From NCBI RefSeq assembly GCF_000701265.1, contig NZ_JNIA01000022.1:186001-250000 (forward strand): a DNA stretch of 64,000 nucleotides, given 5' to 3'. Made by a program: the position numbers and the translations under genes. This document shows, piece after piece, positions 1 through 9,700 of this stretch. The notes below the pieces were generated by a model. The model did not search any database. It saw only the letters and a program-made list of their open reading frames with translations, and had not been told where the DNA came from. Source of the DNA: Legionella wadsworthii DSM 21896 = ATCC 33877. GTDB taxonomy: Bacteria; Pseudomonadota; Gammaproteobacteria; Legionellales; Legionellaceae. Numbering within the stretch: the stretch's first letter is position 1; each line of letters starts with the position of its first letter.

Positions 1-2
1 AA

Positions 3-302
3 GTGAAAAAAACAGGGGAGGATAAAAACCTGAAATATTTCTCCTCATCACATTTAGAAGTGGAAATGGCACATGCCTTGTTTGAAGAAGAAATGGAACG
101 TGGTTTATTTTCAAGACAAGTACCAATACACCTTCGACGTGAAGCGCTAAAAATGGTCGATCGATGCTATGATGCATTTAACAAGATGTTCGACGGACTA
201 ATTGTTGCTTGTAATCGAAGACTGGAGTTGGCAAAACAAAGGAAACAACAAGATGCTGCGAACAAGGAACCAGTGGAACTCATTTCACACAAAGCAGTGT
301 AA
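3..302 (+). CDS. Hypothetical protein, 99 aa, possibly 5'-truncated by the window edge
   Basis: The frame is open from a GTG at base 3 to a TAA ending at 302. Because the window begins two bases upstream, the true start may lie outside it. The product is rich in Glu, Lys and Arg, has no membrane segment or signal peptide, and looks helical and soluble. I do not recognise the family. It ends 20 bases before the flavoprotein gene and could share its transcript. No function is assigned. Confidence 0.5.
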   Translation: MKKTGEDKNLKYFSSSHLEVEMAHALFEEEMERGLFSRQVPIHLRREALKMVDRCYDAFNKMFDGLIVACNRRLELAKQRKQQDAANKEPVELISHKAV

Positions 303-321
303 ACAAAAGTTTGGACAGGAA

Positions 322-1632
322 ATGCTCATGGATGAGCATTTCCTTATTTTTTTTCGTGAAGATTTTGGCAAACTGATACATTCTGAACCGGTCGCCATTT
401 TTGAACCTGCATCTCTAGAATCAATCCAATCATTTTTACAATACGCACACAAAAACGATTTACCGATCACCATTCGCGGCAATGGTATGAGTCAAAGCGG
501 CCAATCACTTGCAGTCCCTGGCGGTGTAGTAATTCATACGAAGAATTTTAACAAGGTTTTTGAAGCCGATTCAGATTCAATTTGGATTGAAGCCAATGCA
601 ACGTGGGCTTCTTTATTGGATAGCTCCCTAAAGCAATCGATGATCCCTTATGTAATACCATTAAATTGTAATTTATCTGTGGGCGGTGTGCTTTCAGCAG
701 GCGGTATGGGAGCCTCATCCTTTAAATTTGGCAGCGTGGTATCCCATGTTAAAGCATTAGAAGTAGTTCAAGCCAATGGCGAAGTAGTCCAAATTGAGAA
801 AGGATCTTCTTTAATGGACGCCTGTTTAGGTGGCCAGGGGCGTTTTGGACTCATTACTAAAGCGTGTATCGCTTTAAGGTCCTGCGGCAAGCAAGTAAAA
901 ACCTTCTTTTTAGTTTACTTGGATAAGAACCAATGGTTACATGATTTGCATTTATGCCAAACAAAAGCGGATTACATCGAATCATTTTGTACACCCGCAA
1001 TACAGGGTGCAAAGTTGTCAGAAAAAGGAAGGTTTCCTTTTGCCCAATGGTTTTATTCCATTCACGTCGCAGTAGAATATGATGATGAAACCATCAATTT
1101 CAGTGATTTAGGATTAAAACCCTGGCGCTTGCTTCATACTCAAGAGGAATCAATTCACTCTTTTTTACATCGTCATGATTCACGGTTTAACGCAATGAAA
1201 ATCACCGGCCAGTGGGAATTACAACACCCCTGGTATGAATGTTTTATACCCGCTACTTTCCTCAATAATCTTGAAGAAATATTGGCTGCTTTACCTTTAC
1301 ACTACGCCACTGTAGTACACGTAGTTCCAATTGCCTCTCAAACTTCAGCTGGTTTTTTACAACTTCCCAAAGGTAAAGATATTTTTGCATTCATGATCCT
1401 TAATCCAGGGTTACCTCAAGCCTTAATTCCAAGTTGTTTGGAAGCGATCAAATACCTTGATTCCCTTTTTTTGCCTCAGGGTGGAAAGCGATATCTTTCA
1501 GGGTATCTGGAAGCTTTTTCGGATAATAAATATTGGAGAGATCATTTCGGAGCACAATATCCTCATTGGCTTAAATTAAAAGAACGTTACGATCCAAAAA
1601 ATATTTTTTGCTCCACCTTATATCCTAATTAA
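322..1632 (+). CDS. FAD-binding oxidoreductase resembling cytokinin dehydrogenase
   Basis: The 436-residue product has the PCMH-type FAD-binding layout: an N-terminal ITIRGNGMSQSGQS segment (residues 49-62), then GGVLSAGGMG (121-130) and GGQGRFGLIT (170-179), followed by a substrate domain. The last two segments match cytokinin dehydrogenases closely. In those enzymes the GHS histidine carries covalent FAD; here that position is Met (G-N-G-M-S), so flavin binding is probably non-covalent. The frame is open from 202, but I place the start at ATG 322 (or 328), just after an AGGA at 317-320, because upstream residues overlap the previous gene and match nothing in the family. The substrate is unknown. 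It may oxidise an amine or alcohol, and cytokinin is only an analogy. Confidence 0.75.
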   Translation: MLMDEHFLIFFREDFGKLIHSEPVAIFEPASLESIQSFLQYAHKNDLPITIRGNGMSQSGQSLAVPGGVVIHTKNFNKVFEADSDSIWIEANATWASLLDSSLKQSMIPYVIPLNCNLSVGGVLSAGGMGASSFKFGSVVSHVKALEVVQANGEVVQIEKGSSLMDACLGGQGRFGLITKACIALRSCGKQVKTFFLVYLDKNQWLHDLHLCQTKADYIESFCTPAIQGAKLSEKGRFPFAQWFYSIHVAVEYDDETINFSDLGLKPWRLLHTQEESIHSFLHRHDSRFNAMKITGQWELQHPWYECFIPATFLNNLEEILAALPLHYATVVHVVPIASQTSAGFLQLPKGKDIFAFMILNPGLPQALIPSCLEAIKYLDSLFLPQGGKRYLSGYLEAFSDNKYWRDHFGAQYPHWLKLKERYDPKNIFCSTLYPN

Positions 1633-1786
1633 AGTCATATAAGCAAGCACCACAGGAGCACGTTTGAAGGTTGCATCATCAAACATTTTCATATATTATG
1701 CGCGCCGCTTAAACATTACGACTCAACTAATCTCAAATATCTGCATTCGTTAATCATAAACAAAAATTACGTATAGGACCCTGTTC

Positions 1787-3679
1787 ATGCTTTTGTCTCT
1801 TGCCCGGCCTATTGAGCTCATTATTCCAGAACTTAAAAAATTAAAAGCGGGTGGGATGAAACATCTTACTGTGAATAGGCCGGATAGTATTGGACAGAAA
1901 AAGAGAGATCTCAAAGTATTATTCAGTGAACTGAAATATCTCGGAGTCACCCACCTCAATTTATGTAGTAATGAGCTTTGGCAAGTATCCAATTTAGAGT
2001 TTATTGACTTCCTGGCTGCATTAAGAAACTCGGGGGTTACCCATTTGAATTTGGGGATGAATAGGCTTGGAGGTATGAAAAGAGGGACAGAACTTGCAAC
2101 TTTATTTAAGACAATCAAAGAATCTGGAATAAAATGTCTTAACTTAAACAGGAACGAACTGGGCGAGAGAACAGGAGCCGAGTTAGTTATTCTATTCCAT
2201 GCCCTAAAATCTTTAGGAATCACCGATCTTAATTTGTATGGAAATTACCTTGGTCTAAAGTCGGGGGCAGAGCTCATCAATATATTAAAGACACTTATTC
2301 ATTCTGGAATTACTCATCTTAATTTGGGCTACAACCGTCTCGGAGAAAAGACTGGAGCTACACTCATTTCTATACTGATTCTTTTAAAACATGCTGGAAT
2401 AACCCATCTTCATTTAGAACAAAATTCCTTGGGGGAAAAGAAGGAAGACGAACTGGTCTCTATCTTCAGTTATTTTAAAGATTCAGGAATAAAGGATTTG
2501 GATTTAAGTGAAAATAACTTTGGGAAAAGACGCAGATCAGAACTGATCAGTATTCTGTCGACGTTTAAAAGTTCAGGAATTACTCATCTTAATTTAAGGC
2601 AAAATAATCTTGGAAAACGAATTGATCTTCTATCCACGCTAAGTACTTTAACAGGATCTGGAATCACTCATGTGGATTTGAGTGCCAATGAATTTGGTAC
2701 CTTTGAATTAGAAAGGCCAACAGTAACACCCGATATACTCAAAAATTCCGGAGTTACCCATCTAAATATGTCAAAAAATGGACTTTGGCAAATGGACAAT
2801 GTAGAAGTAGTGGACTTTTTTAGTGCTTTAATCAACTCTGGAATTACCCATCTGAATTTGAGCGACAATGAACTAGGAAAAAGAGGATTAGAACTAGGCC
2901 CATTATTATCACTTCTGCAAAATTCAGGGATCACCCTCCTTAATTTAAGGAACAATCTTCTTGGACACATGTCAGAAGAAGACTTGGTACTCGTTGTAAA
3001 AAGTCTGAAGAATTCAGGAATAACCCATCTGAATCTATCGGGAAATAATTTGGGGCTGCATTCTGCGCTGAAAAATATATTAGAAATGCTAGGCGATTCT
3101 GGAATTACCCATCTTGATTTAAGTGACAATGTGCTGAGTCTTAAAAGTGACGCAGAGATCATATCCATTTTAAGCGTTATAAAACATTCTGGAATCACAA
3201 ATCTTGATTTGGGTAACAATGGACTTGCGCTAAAAACAGGAATAGAACTGAAAAACATTTTTGGCGCACTCAGTGAATCTGGAGTCACCCACCTTAATTT
3301 GAATGGGAATAATTTTGAGAGAAAGCCAGAAACAGAATTGGTTGCCATTTTTAATGCCATACCTCCCAATATTTCAACAGTGGGCTTCACACTAAGAGAC
3401 TTACAAAAAATGAGTCCGGAACAAAGACAAGCCATTCAACACCGATTTCCGAATGCAGAGCAAATCATCATCATCGATGATGAAGATAATAACCGCATAT
3501 TAGATACCGATAAAATCAAAGCAGATGCTCATGTCTATAGACGTCTTGGATTTAAGTTAACAGCTCCATCTTTATTAAATTCAGCTTCCTTTTTTATTGC
3601 TCAAAACAGGGATCTGTTTGCCGCTGAAATTGAATCTCAGCTTCCCCAAGATCTTAAAGAATATCTCAGTCAATTTTAA
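1787..3679 (+). CDS. Leucine-rich repeat protein, candidate Dot/Icm effector
   Basis: This 630-residue protein contains one degenerate and 16 clear leucine-rich repeats of about 28-29 residues, each with a core like SGITHLNLSGNNLG, spanning roughly residues 25-530. The long helical half of each repeat (for example ELVSIFSYFKDS) is typical of the ribonuclease-inhibitor class. No signal peptide or membrane segment is visible. After the repeats comes a non-repetitive tail of about 100 residues that could hold a secretion signal. AGGA lies about 9 bases before the ATG. Such proteins usually bind other proteins, and several Legionella LRR proteins are known effectors. Effector status here is inferred. 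Confidence 0.75.
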   Translation: MLLSLARPIELIIPELKKLKAGGMKHLTVNRPDSIGQKKRDLKVLFSELKYLGVTHLNLCSNELWQVSNLEFIDFLAALRNSGVTHLNLGMNRLGGMKRGTELATLFKTIKESGIKCLNLNRNELGERTGAELVILFHALKSLGITDLNLYGNYLGLKSGAELINILKTLIHSGITHLNLGYNRLGEKTGATLISILILLKHAGITHLHLEQNSLGEKKEDELVSIFSYFKDSGIKDLDLSENNFGKRRRSELISILSTFKSSGITHLNLRQNNLGKRIDLLSTLSTLTGSGITHVDLSANEFGTFELERPTVTPDILKNSGVTHLNMSKNGLWQMDNVEVVDFFSALINSGITHLNLSDNELGKRGLELGPLLSLLQNSGITLLNLRNNLLGHMSEEDLVLVVKSLKNSGITHLNLSGNNLGLHSALKNILEMLGDSGITHLDLSDNVLSLKSDAEIISILSVIKHSGITNLDLGNNGLALKTGIELKNIFGALSESGVTHLNLNGNNFERKPETELVAIFNAIPPNISTVGFTLRDLQKMSPEQRQAIQHRFPNAEQIIIIDDEDNNRILDTDKIKADAHVYRRLGFKLTAPSLLNSASFFIAQNRDLFAAEIESQLPQDLKEYLSQF

Positions 3680-3701
3680 CGGCTCAATGCAAAACCAAAG
3701 C

Positions 3702-3729
3702 TACCTGAATCCCTTGAGGAATTCAGGTA
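3702..3729. terminator. Hairpin between convergent genes
   Basis: TACCTGAAT at 3702-3710 pairs with ATTCAGGTA at 3721-3729 around a short loop, and two inner G-C pairs may extend the stem. It sits between the LRR gene and the facing methyltransferase gene, where a bidirectional terminator is expected. There is no strong U-tract. Confidence 0.5.
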
Positions 3730-3750
3730 AACCAACAGGGGTTAGTTAAA

Positions 3751-4749
3751 CTAAGCTTTTGGCTTAAATTCCATTAAAGTAAATAGACTCTTTGTTGGAT
3801 AGCTGTTCTCAAATATAAACCCGGCAGGTTCAATTGATTTTTGCCATTCGGATAAAGTACGTTGTCTGCCACCAAGTAAAACCATCATCACAATATCCAT
3901 CGTTTTATTCGGATGAGGCTTATTGTTGTCCGGCATGACTTGTTCTGCAATAAATAAAGTGGCAGATTTGGGTATCTGTTGGGCACAATTTTTTAATATC
4001 TGATGCATCATATCATCATTAAAATCATGCAAAACCCCCTTGAATATATATGCATCTGCAATGGGAATTGTCGCAAAAAAGTCACCTTTTTGTAAGGATA
4101 CTTGTGGGGAAAATGCATGAGGATCCAACTGGTCAACCACTGATGGGGTATCAAAGAGAATTGCCTGTAGCTTTGGATTTTGTTGGGTGATGGCTTTAAT
4201 GAGGCCTCCTCGTCCGCCCCCCATATCTACAATTTTAGAAAAAATAGAAAAATTGAATGCATCACTAATGGCCTTTTCATCATAGGATGATAATTTTGCC
4301 ATACCTCGATCAAAATTCTGCTGTTTTTCTGGATTTTTACTAAGGAAACTGAAAAAATCATCCCCGTGTTGCAATTCAAAAGCAGGGATCCCCGTTTTTA
4401 GACTTTCATCCAATTGAGAAAAAGCTTGCCACCAAATGTCATCCACCATACATAAAACATCCCGTACAGAATTAGGATCGTCCTCACGTAATGGTTTAGA
4501 TAATTCAGTTAAAGCATAAAAGCCGTCATCGTAATGAAATAAATGGTAACCAAGCAAAAATTGTAACAATCTTTCGAGTAATTCTGGCTTACATCCGCTT
4601 AATTGAGCCAACTCTTCCACCCGCTTTGGCCCTGAGGCTAAATGATCGGCTATGCCTAACTTGGCTATGGCATGCAATGCGCGTGATACCACATACCAGC
4701 GAGACATGATAGCTAATTGAATATGAGGCTTATCCATTTCAGATGGCAT
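3751..4749 (-). CDS. SAM-dependent O-methyltransferase (plant COMT/hydroxyneurosporene type)
   Basis: The 332-residue protein has an N-terminal winged-helix dimerisation domain (residues 10-90) and a C-terminal methyltransferase domain with glycine-rich motif I, VDMGGGRGG (174-182). KGVLHDFND (237-245) corresponds to the catalytic-histidine segment of this family, with His241 as the probable base. Length and domain order match small-molecule O-methyltransferases such as acetylserotonin, hydroxyneurosporene and polyketide enzymes. The acceptor cannot be told from sequence. The gene stands alone, convergent with the LRR gene. A second in-frame ATG at codon 5 is a possible start. Confidence 0.85.
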   Translation of the reverse strand: MPSEMDKPHIQLAIMSRWYVVSRALHAIAKLGIADHLASGPKRVEELAQLSGCKPELLERLLQFLLGYHLFHYDDGFYALTELSKPLREDDPNSVRDVLCMVDDIWWQAFSQLDESLKTGIPAFELQHGDDFFSFLSKNPEKQQNFDRGMAKLSSYDEKAISDAFNFSIFSKIVDMGGGRGGLIKAITQQNPKLQAILFDTPSVVDQLDPHAFSPQVSLQKGDFFATIPIADAYIFKGVLHDFNDDMMHQILKNCAQQIPKSATLFIAEQVMPDNNKPHPNKTMDIVMMVLLGGRQRTLSEWQKSIEPAGFIFENSYPTKSLFTLMEFKPKA

Positions 4750-4899
4750 AACAATTCCTTTTTAAATGTTTACTTATTATTTGTTACTTGGAATAAAATG
4801 TTAAGTTTTATTTTAGTTTATTTTTAAAATAAAGCTTCCAGGGCAATCAATCTGATCTCCATTTTTCATAAATAAAATGGCGCTGGGCGCTTTGATTTA

Positions 4900-5268
4900 A
4901 TGCACCTGAAATATCTCCTTTGTAAAAAATATCACCCCAAAACTTTTGTTTGGTTATTCATTTTTGGTTTCGCTTTTTTGGGAGCCATTATTAATGGAAG
5001 CTATGTTGTTCTTATAAGTGAATCATTTCCAGCTCACTTGCGTTACTCCGGGGTTGGATTCAGTTACAGCCTGGGCATCGCCTTATTTGGCGGTATTGCG
5101 CCCCTGATATTTAGTCAACTTATCGTTACTTTAAAATCACCAGAGGCACCCGCCCTTTACCTATTTGTTTGTGCCTGTTTTACCCTTTTTGCAATTATCC
5201 AAACCGATCACCCTGAAAAAAAGCGTCAACTTTTATCTGAGAATCATGGTAATACCCACTTAAAATAA
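4900..5268 (+). pseudogene. C-terminal remnant of an MHS-family major facilitator transporter
   Basis: The 122-residue frame carries a conserved C-terminal stretch of metabolite:H+ symporters: SESFPAHLRYSGVGFSYSLG followed by FGGIAPLI, then one more hydrophobic segment and a charged tail. Full transporters of this family have about 430 residues and 12 membrane segments; only about three remain. The 150 bases upstream hold no continuation in any frame, so the N-terminal two thirds have been deleted. A functional product is unlikely. The related full-length family is ProP/shikimate-type transporters. Confidence 0.75.
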
Positions 5269-5335
5269 AAATTTCTTTCACCATCTCATATGGGATCATT
5301 TTGGATGAAAGCGAAATAATTGCTTTAAGTTCATG

Positions 5336-6736
5336 TCAGGAGATATCGTCAAAAAGCAAAATAAAGGCGTCATTTAAAGAAATCCATATTTGCTCCCAAG
5401 GTTTTGCTCTTTTCATAATTACAGCACTTTCTCTGGCTGCTTTTAATTCAATTGGAATAAATAGATAACGCGATGGATCGAAATTTGAAGTCGGGTCTGA
5501 TTTTAGAATATAAGTGATACAATCATGAAACTCTTCTTTACTTACGCTCAAATCAACATAATATCTGCACAATGCATCCAATACTTGATAAAGATTTTGC
5601 GCCCCAGCAAGCATAAGGGCAGAATCTTTATTCTGCTCTTTATTTTGATCAGCAACTATTTGCTCCATTAATTTTTGCAATGGCACAGGAACCCCTGCTT
5701 TAGTGATTTCTGACTCCCTTTTATTTTTAGCTAATTCTGCTAAAGGCTCATACCATTCCAGGTCTTTATTATCACGATAATAGGTTAGGAAATTTTTTTC
5801 CGCGCTTAACGACTGCTGAGCATAGGCTTCTTGGGATAAGGAGCATTGATAATCAAAAATCGAACCGATATGCTCTGCAGTAAAATGCGACGCGTCTTTT
5901 CCCCCATGGCCATCATAAACACCCACTAAAAAGGGTAAATACAAGGAAAGTGTTTGCACAGCTATGGATATGTTATCACGTGAACCCCATTCAAGGGCTT
6001 TATTCGCTAGAAATTGTGCCAATTGCTCTTCATTCTTATTCAAGGATGTTTCTTGTAAACAATTTAAAAGCCATTGCTCATGGGCTTGTTTTGTTTGGTA
6101 GGTTAAGGGCTCTGTAAAACCATCACAGGTCGTAATCATTTGTACTTTGCCTACTTGTGCGAAAGTAGTGCCCACTTGGGCATAAATTTCATGAAGATCA
6201 TTGATGTCGATGGTAGCATCCGCACACACCACTGCGGCATTGAAATCAAAATCGCCTATGGCCCGAGAAATAGCCAATTGGCCATTTATCCGATTGGCAA
6301 AGATTAAGCCACCTGCCCTTTGAATCCGTTCTTGCTCTGCATTGGGATGATGAATCATGCTGTTTAAACGAACCACACCCGCTATATTATCTTGCCTATC
6401 ATAAATCACAGCAAAAGAAAGGGAATCTGCTAAAGTTGCAGTAATTAAAGTACCCATTCCATCATAAACAGTTGTCGATGCCGTGGTGCCACCCAACATC
6501 TCGTTGCGACCTAAAATATTGACCAAATGGTAGCTTGTCCACAAACGGCGTCCAATATCTTGTGGTGTCAGTGATTTAAAATGATCACGGGCATACCAGC
6601 ATGCAAAAACAGCATCTTCCTGGGTTGGCCTTTTGCCTATCGTTTCATATAAACCAAAATGGTGTTCTTGTACAAGTTCACAGACTTCAGCGCTCTTTTC
6701 ATGAGGTAGAGAGGTTAGGTACTGTATACGTGGCAT
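5336..6736 (-). CDS. PP2C-like Ser/Thr phosphatase with permuted motif order
   Basis: All hallmark PP2C (PPM) motifs are present in this 466-residue protein: RPTQED (36-41), GGTTAS (82-87), HHPNAEQERIQRAGG (129-143), SRAIGD (157-162), CDG (204-206), SRDNIS (252-257) and VGVYDGHGG (271-279). In ordinary PP2C enzymes DGHGG comes directly after the ED motif and before GTTA. Here it lies after DNIS, so that strand and its helix have moved to the C-terminal side of the domain. All acidic metal ligands are retained, so activity is plausible. Residues 300-466 are helical and unassigned. There is no signal peptide. A regulatory or exported phosphatase are both possible. Confidence 0.8.
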   Translation of the reverse strand: MPRIQYLTSLPHEKSAEVCELVQEHHFGLYETIGKRPTQEDAVFACWYARDHFKSLTPQDIGRRLWTSYHLVNILGRNEMLGGTTASTTVYDGMGTLITATLADSLSFAVIYDRQDNIAGVVRLNSMIHHPNAEQERIQRAGGLIFANRINGQLAISRAIGDFDFNAAVVCADATIDINDLHEIYAQVGTTFAQVGKVQMITTCDGFTEPLTYQTKQAHEQWLLNCLQETSLNKNEEQLAQFLANKALEWGSRDNISIAVQTLSLYLPFLVGVYDGHGGKDASHFTAEHIGSIFDYQCSLSQEAYAQQSLSAEKNFLTYYRDNKDLEWYEPLAELAKNKRESEITKAGVPVPLQKLMEQIVADQNKEQNKDSALMLAGAQNLYQVLDALCRYYVDLSVSKEEFHDCITYILKSDPTSNFDPSRYLFIPIELKAARESAVIMKRAKPWEQIWISLNDAFILLFDDIS

Positions 6737-6793
6737 GCTATTTCCTAATCATTATCGTACTGTAAAAATATAGCACACACACAATGAAAGCTT

Positions 6794-9700
6794 TTAAGTA
6801 AGAGCCTCTTCCGCTGTCTTGTTTAAATAACCACAATGGATTAAATAATTAAGATATTTTTCGAATATCTTCCCGTCAATTGTTTCACAATGGATTCCAT
6901 ATTCTTGTAACTGCTTTTGTGTCATTGCGCCATCTATGGTTGCCTTATTGTTGAAAAGATATAAATCAAATAAGGAATTTTTTTTAGTTACTTTTTCTGT
7001 AAAGAAAGGACGCAGTGGTGAAAACGGATGACTTGCCGTAAATAATCTATTTTTCTTAACCATCCTAATCCAATCAGGGTAAGCAACATCTTTAAGGACA
7101 AATCCTTTTTCTTGAATCCATTGAAACAATTGATCGATGTGGACTTTTTGAGGATTAAGCAAATGATAAGTGTTCGTTTCATAGGCTTTTTTCAACACAC
7201 AGGTAATAATCGCCTTTGCCACATAATTCACTGAAACAAAATTAAATGCCACATCCAGTTTAGGCCGTGCTCCTAACTCGATACATCCTTTGATGATCCG
7301 GCAAGTCACATCTTCCTTATTCCAGTAGCCATTGTTGCTTTCCCCTGTAATTAAACTGGGTCTATACACTACAGTGGGGATATTATAATTCCGGGCATTG
7401 AGTACCAATCGTTCTGCCAACCATTTTGTCTGATTGTAGCCACCATAAATTCCTTCTTCAGGGGTGAGCTCTGTTTTTTCCTGGATGATGCGATCATCTG
7501 CCAGGTCCGCAGACAAAAAATAACCTATTGTAGATACATAGTGTAACGCTTTCAGCTTCCTGTAAGCCGCTAAATCAAGGAGTTGTTTTGTTCCGAATAC
7601 ATTACTTGCGGCAAGTTGGTGATAAGAAGAAACAAAATTAAGCACTGCGGCTCCATGAAGAATCAGATCGACAGTATCTGCCAAATAGTACCATTCTTGT
7701 TTCGCCAGACCCAGGTGATTTTTCTCTAAATTACCTAAGACTGTATTGATTCGATCAGAATAAAATGGCATCCATAGGTCATAATTTTTCATATTATCAA
7801 TGATTCTTTTTTTTGCTTCCGCACTAGAATTGGCTTGTACCAGACAGGTTATTTGCCAGTTGGTTTGGGTGAAAAGTTCCTTAAGTAAGTAAGCGCCCAA
7901 AAAACCTGTAGCACCAGTTAAAAGAATCCGTTTTGGCGGTTTAGGCACACTCAGGGTGTAAGGAGTTATATTTTTATAATGATGAAACTCAGCGTTCAGA
8001 TCAACTGCAGGCGAATTCAGTCGCTTTTGTGTTGCTATATTTCCTGCGTGCAAATTTATAATGTCATTCAGGCTGGGATCACCAAGAAGAAAATCTAAAG
8101 AGAGATCTTTAATATAAGTCGTTGAAAGCACATGGTGTAACTCTCCTAGAGTCACGGAATCCATGGCGAACTCACTTAATCTTTTTTCTTTATCTAAATC
8201 ATTCACTTCTTCATTGAGAATGGATTGGAGTATCTGAACAATATCAAAATGCCCATTGAGGTAATTCACTGCCTGATTTTTTAATATTTTTTCTTCAAAG
8301 AGTGGCTCCAGCTCACCCCCCAAATATTTTTCTTTACACAATAAACGTTGGATCTTTCCACTTGTTGTTTTTGGAACAGATTTTCGGCTGACCAGAACCA
8401 CGACATCAGCATGAATCCCATAACTTCGCAGCAGATTATTCCTTATGGTTTTTGTAATTTCTTCAAACTCTGACTTTTGAACCATTTTATTAATTTCTTG
8501 AAGGCAAATTAATGATTCCCCATCCTCTTCTTCTAATGAAAAAATGGCACAACCATGCTCTATCAGTTGAGGATGGCATCGATGAATGGCATCTTCTAAA
8601 TCATGGGGGTAATAATTACGTCCCCGAATGATGATCATCTCCTTCAGGCGCCCGGTGACATAGAGTGAACCATTATCTAAATACCCTAAATCTCCTGTTC
8701 GTAAATAAGATAAATTGCTGTTTGCAATACGGGCATGGAAGGTCTGTTGAGTTTCTTGGGGTAATTGCCAATATCCTTGGGCGACACTGTGACCAGCAAT
8801 CCAAATCTCCCCTATCTCTTTGTCTGCACATTCTTGTAATGTATCCGGATTGACGATAACCAGATGGCAGCCATGTATGGGTTGCCCACAATTAATTATA
8901 TTTGTCCCTTCAGAAAGGGCGCTTTCACAATAAACCGCTTTTCCCTGATTTAGTGCCTCCTTATCAAGACATCGATGGCTTATTCCCTGAAATCGTTTCC
9001 CTCCAGTCACCATCAAGGTTGATTCAGCAAGTCCATAACAAGGATAAAAGGCCTGAGGAGAAAAACCACATGAAGCAAACCTTCGAATGAAACGCGCCAC
9101 CGTACTTTGCCGTATCGGTTCAGAACCACTCATGGCACATTGCAAGCTACTTAAATCCAATCCTTTTTTTTCCTCCTCTGTAATATGACTGACACACAAA
9201 TCATATGCAAAATTAGGCGCAACTGTGGCTGTAGCCCGATAGAGGGTCATCGTTTCCAACCATATTGCCGGACGTTGCAAAAAAGTAAGAGGAGACATTA
9301 ATTTTGCAGGAATGTTACTCAATAAAGGTAGTAGTATTCCTCCAATAAGGCCCATGTCATGGTAATGGGGTAACCAGGAAACGCTAATGTCCTCTTCCGA
9401 AATGCCATTAGCTTTTTCAATTTCAATTAAATTATGAAGTAAATTACCATGGTTAATCATCACACCTTTGGGCTTCCCTGTAGAACCCGAGGTATATTGT
9501 AAAAAAGCAATTTCTTTTTCGGTAAAGAAAGATGGGGTTGCTATTGTGTCTTCATTTATCCAGTCTTCTGTAATAATGAATTTTATTTTTTCACAGTCAG
9601 GATGATCTTTTATTCGTTTTTTAATTTGAACCATGAGCTCCTTTGTAGTCAAAACAACAGATGCCCCTGAGTTTTGAAGGATGTAATAAAATTTTTCCGA

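Noticed and set aside
2668-3435. Long antisense frame of 255 codons opposite the LRR gene
   Set aside because: It mirrors the repeated codon pattern of the LRR gene; its product is a repetitive low-complexity shadow without a start signal.
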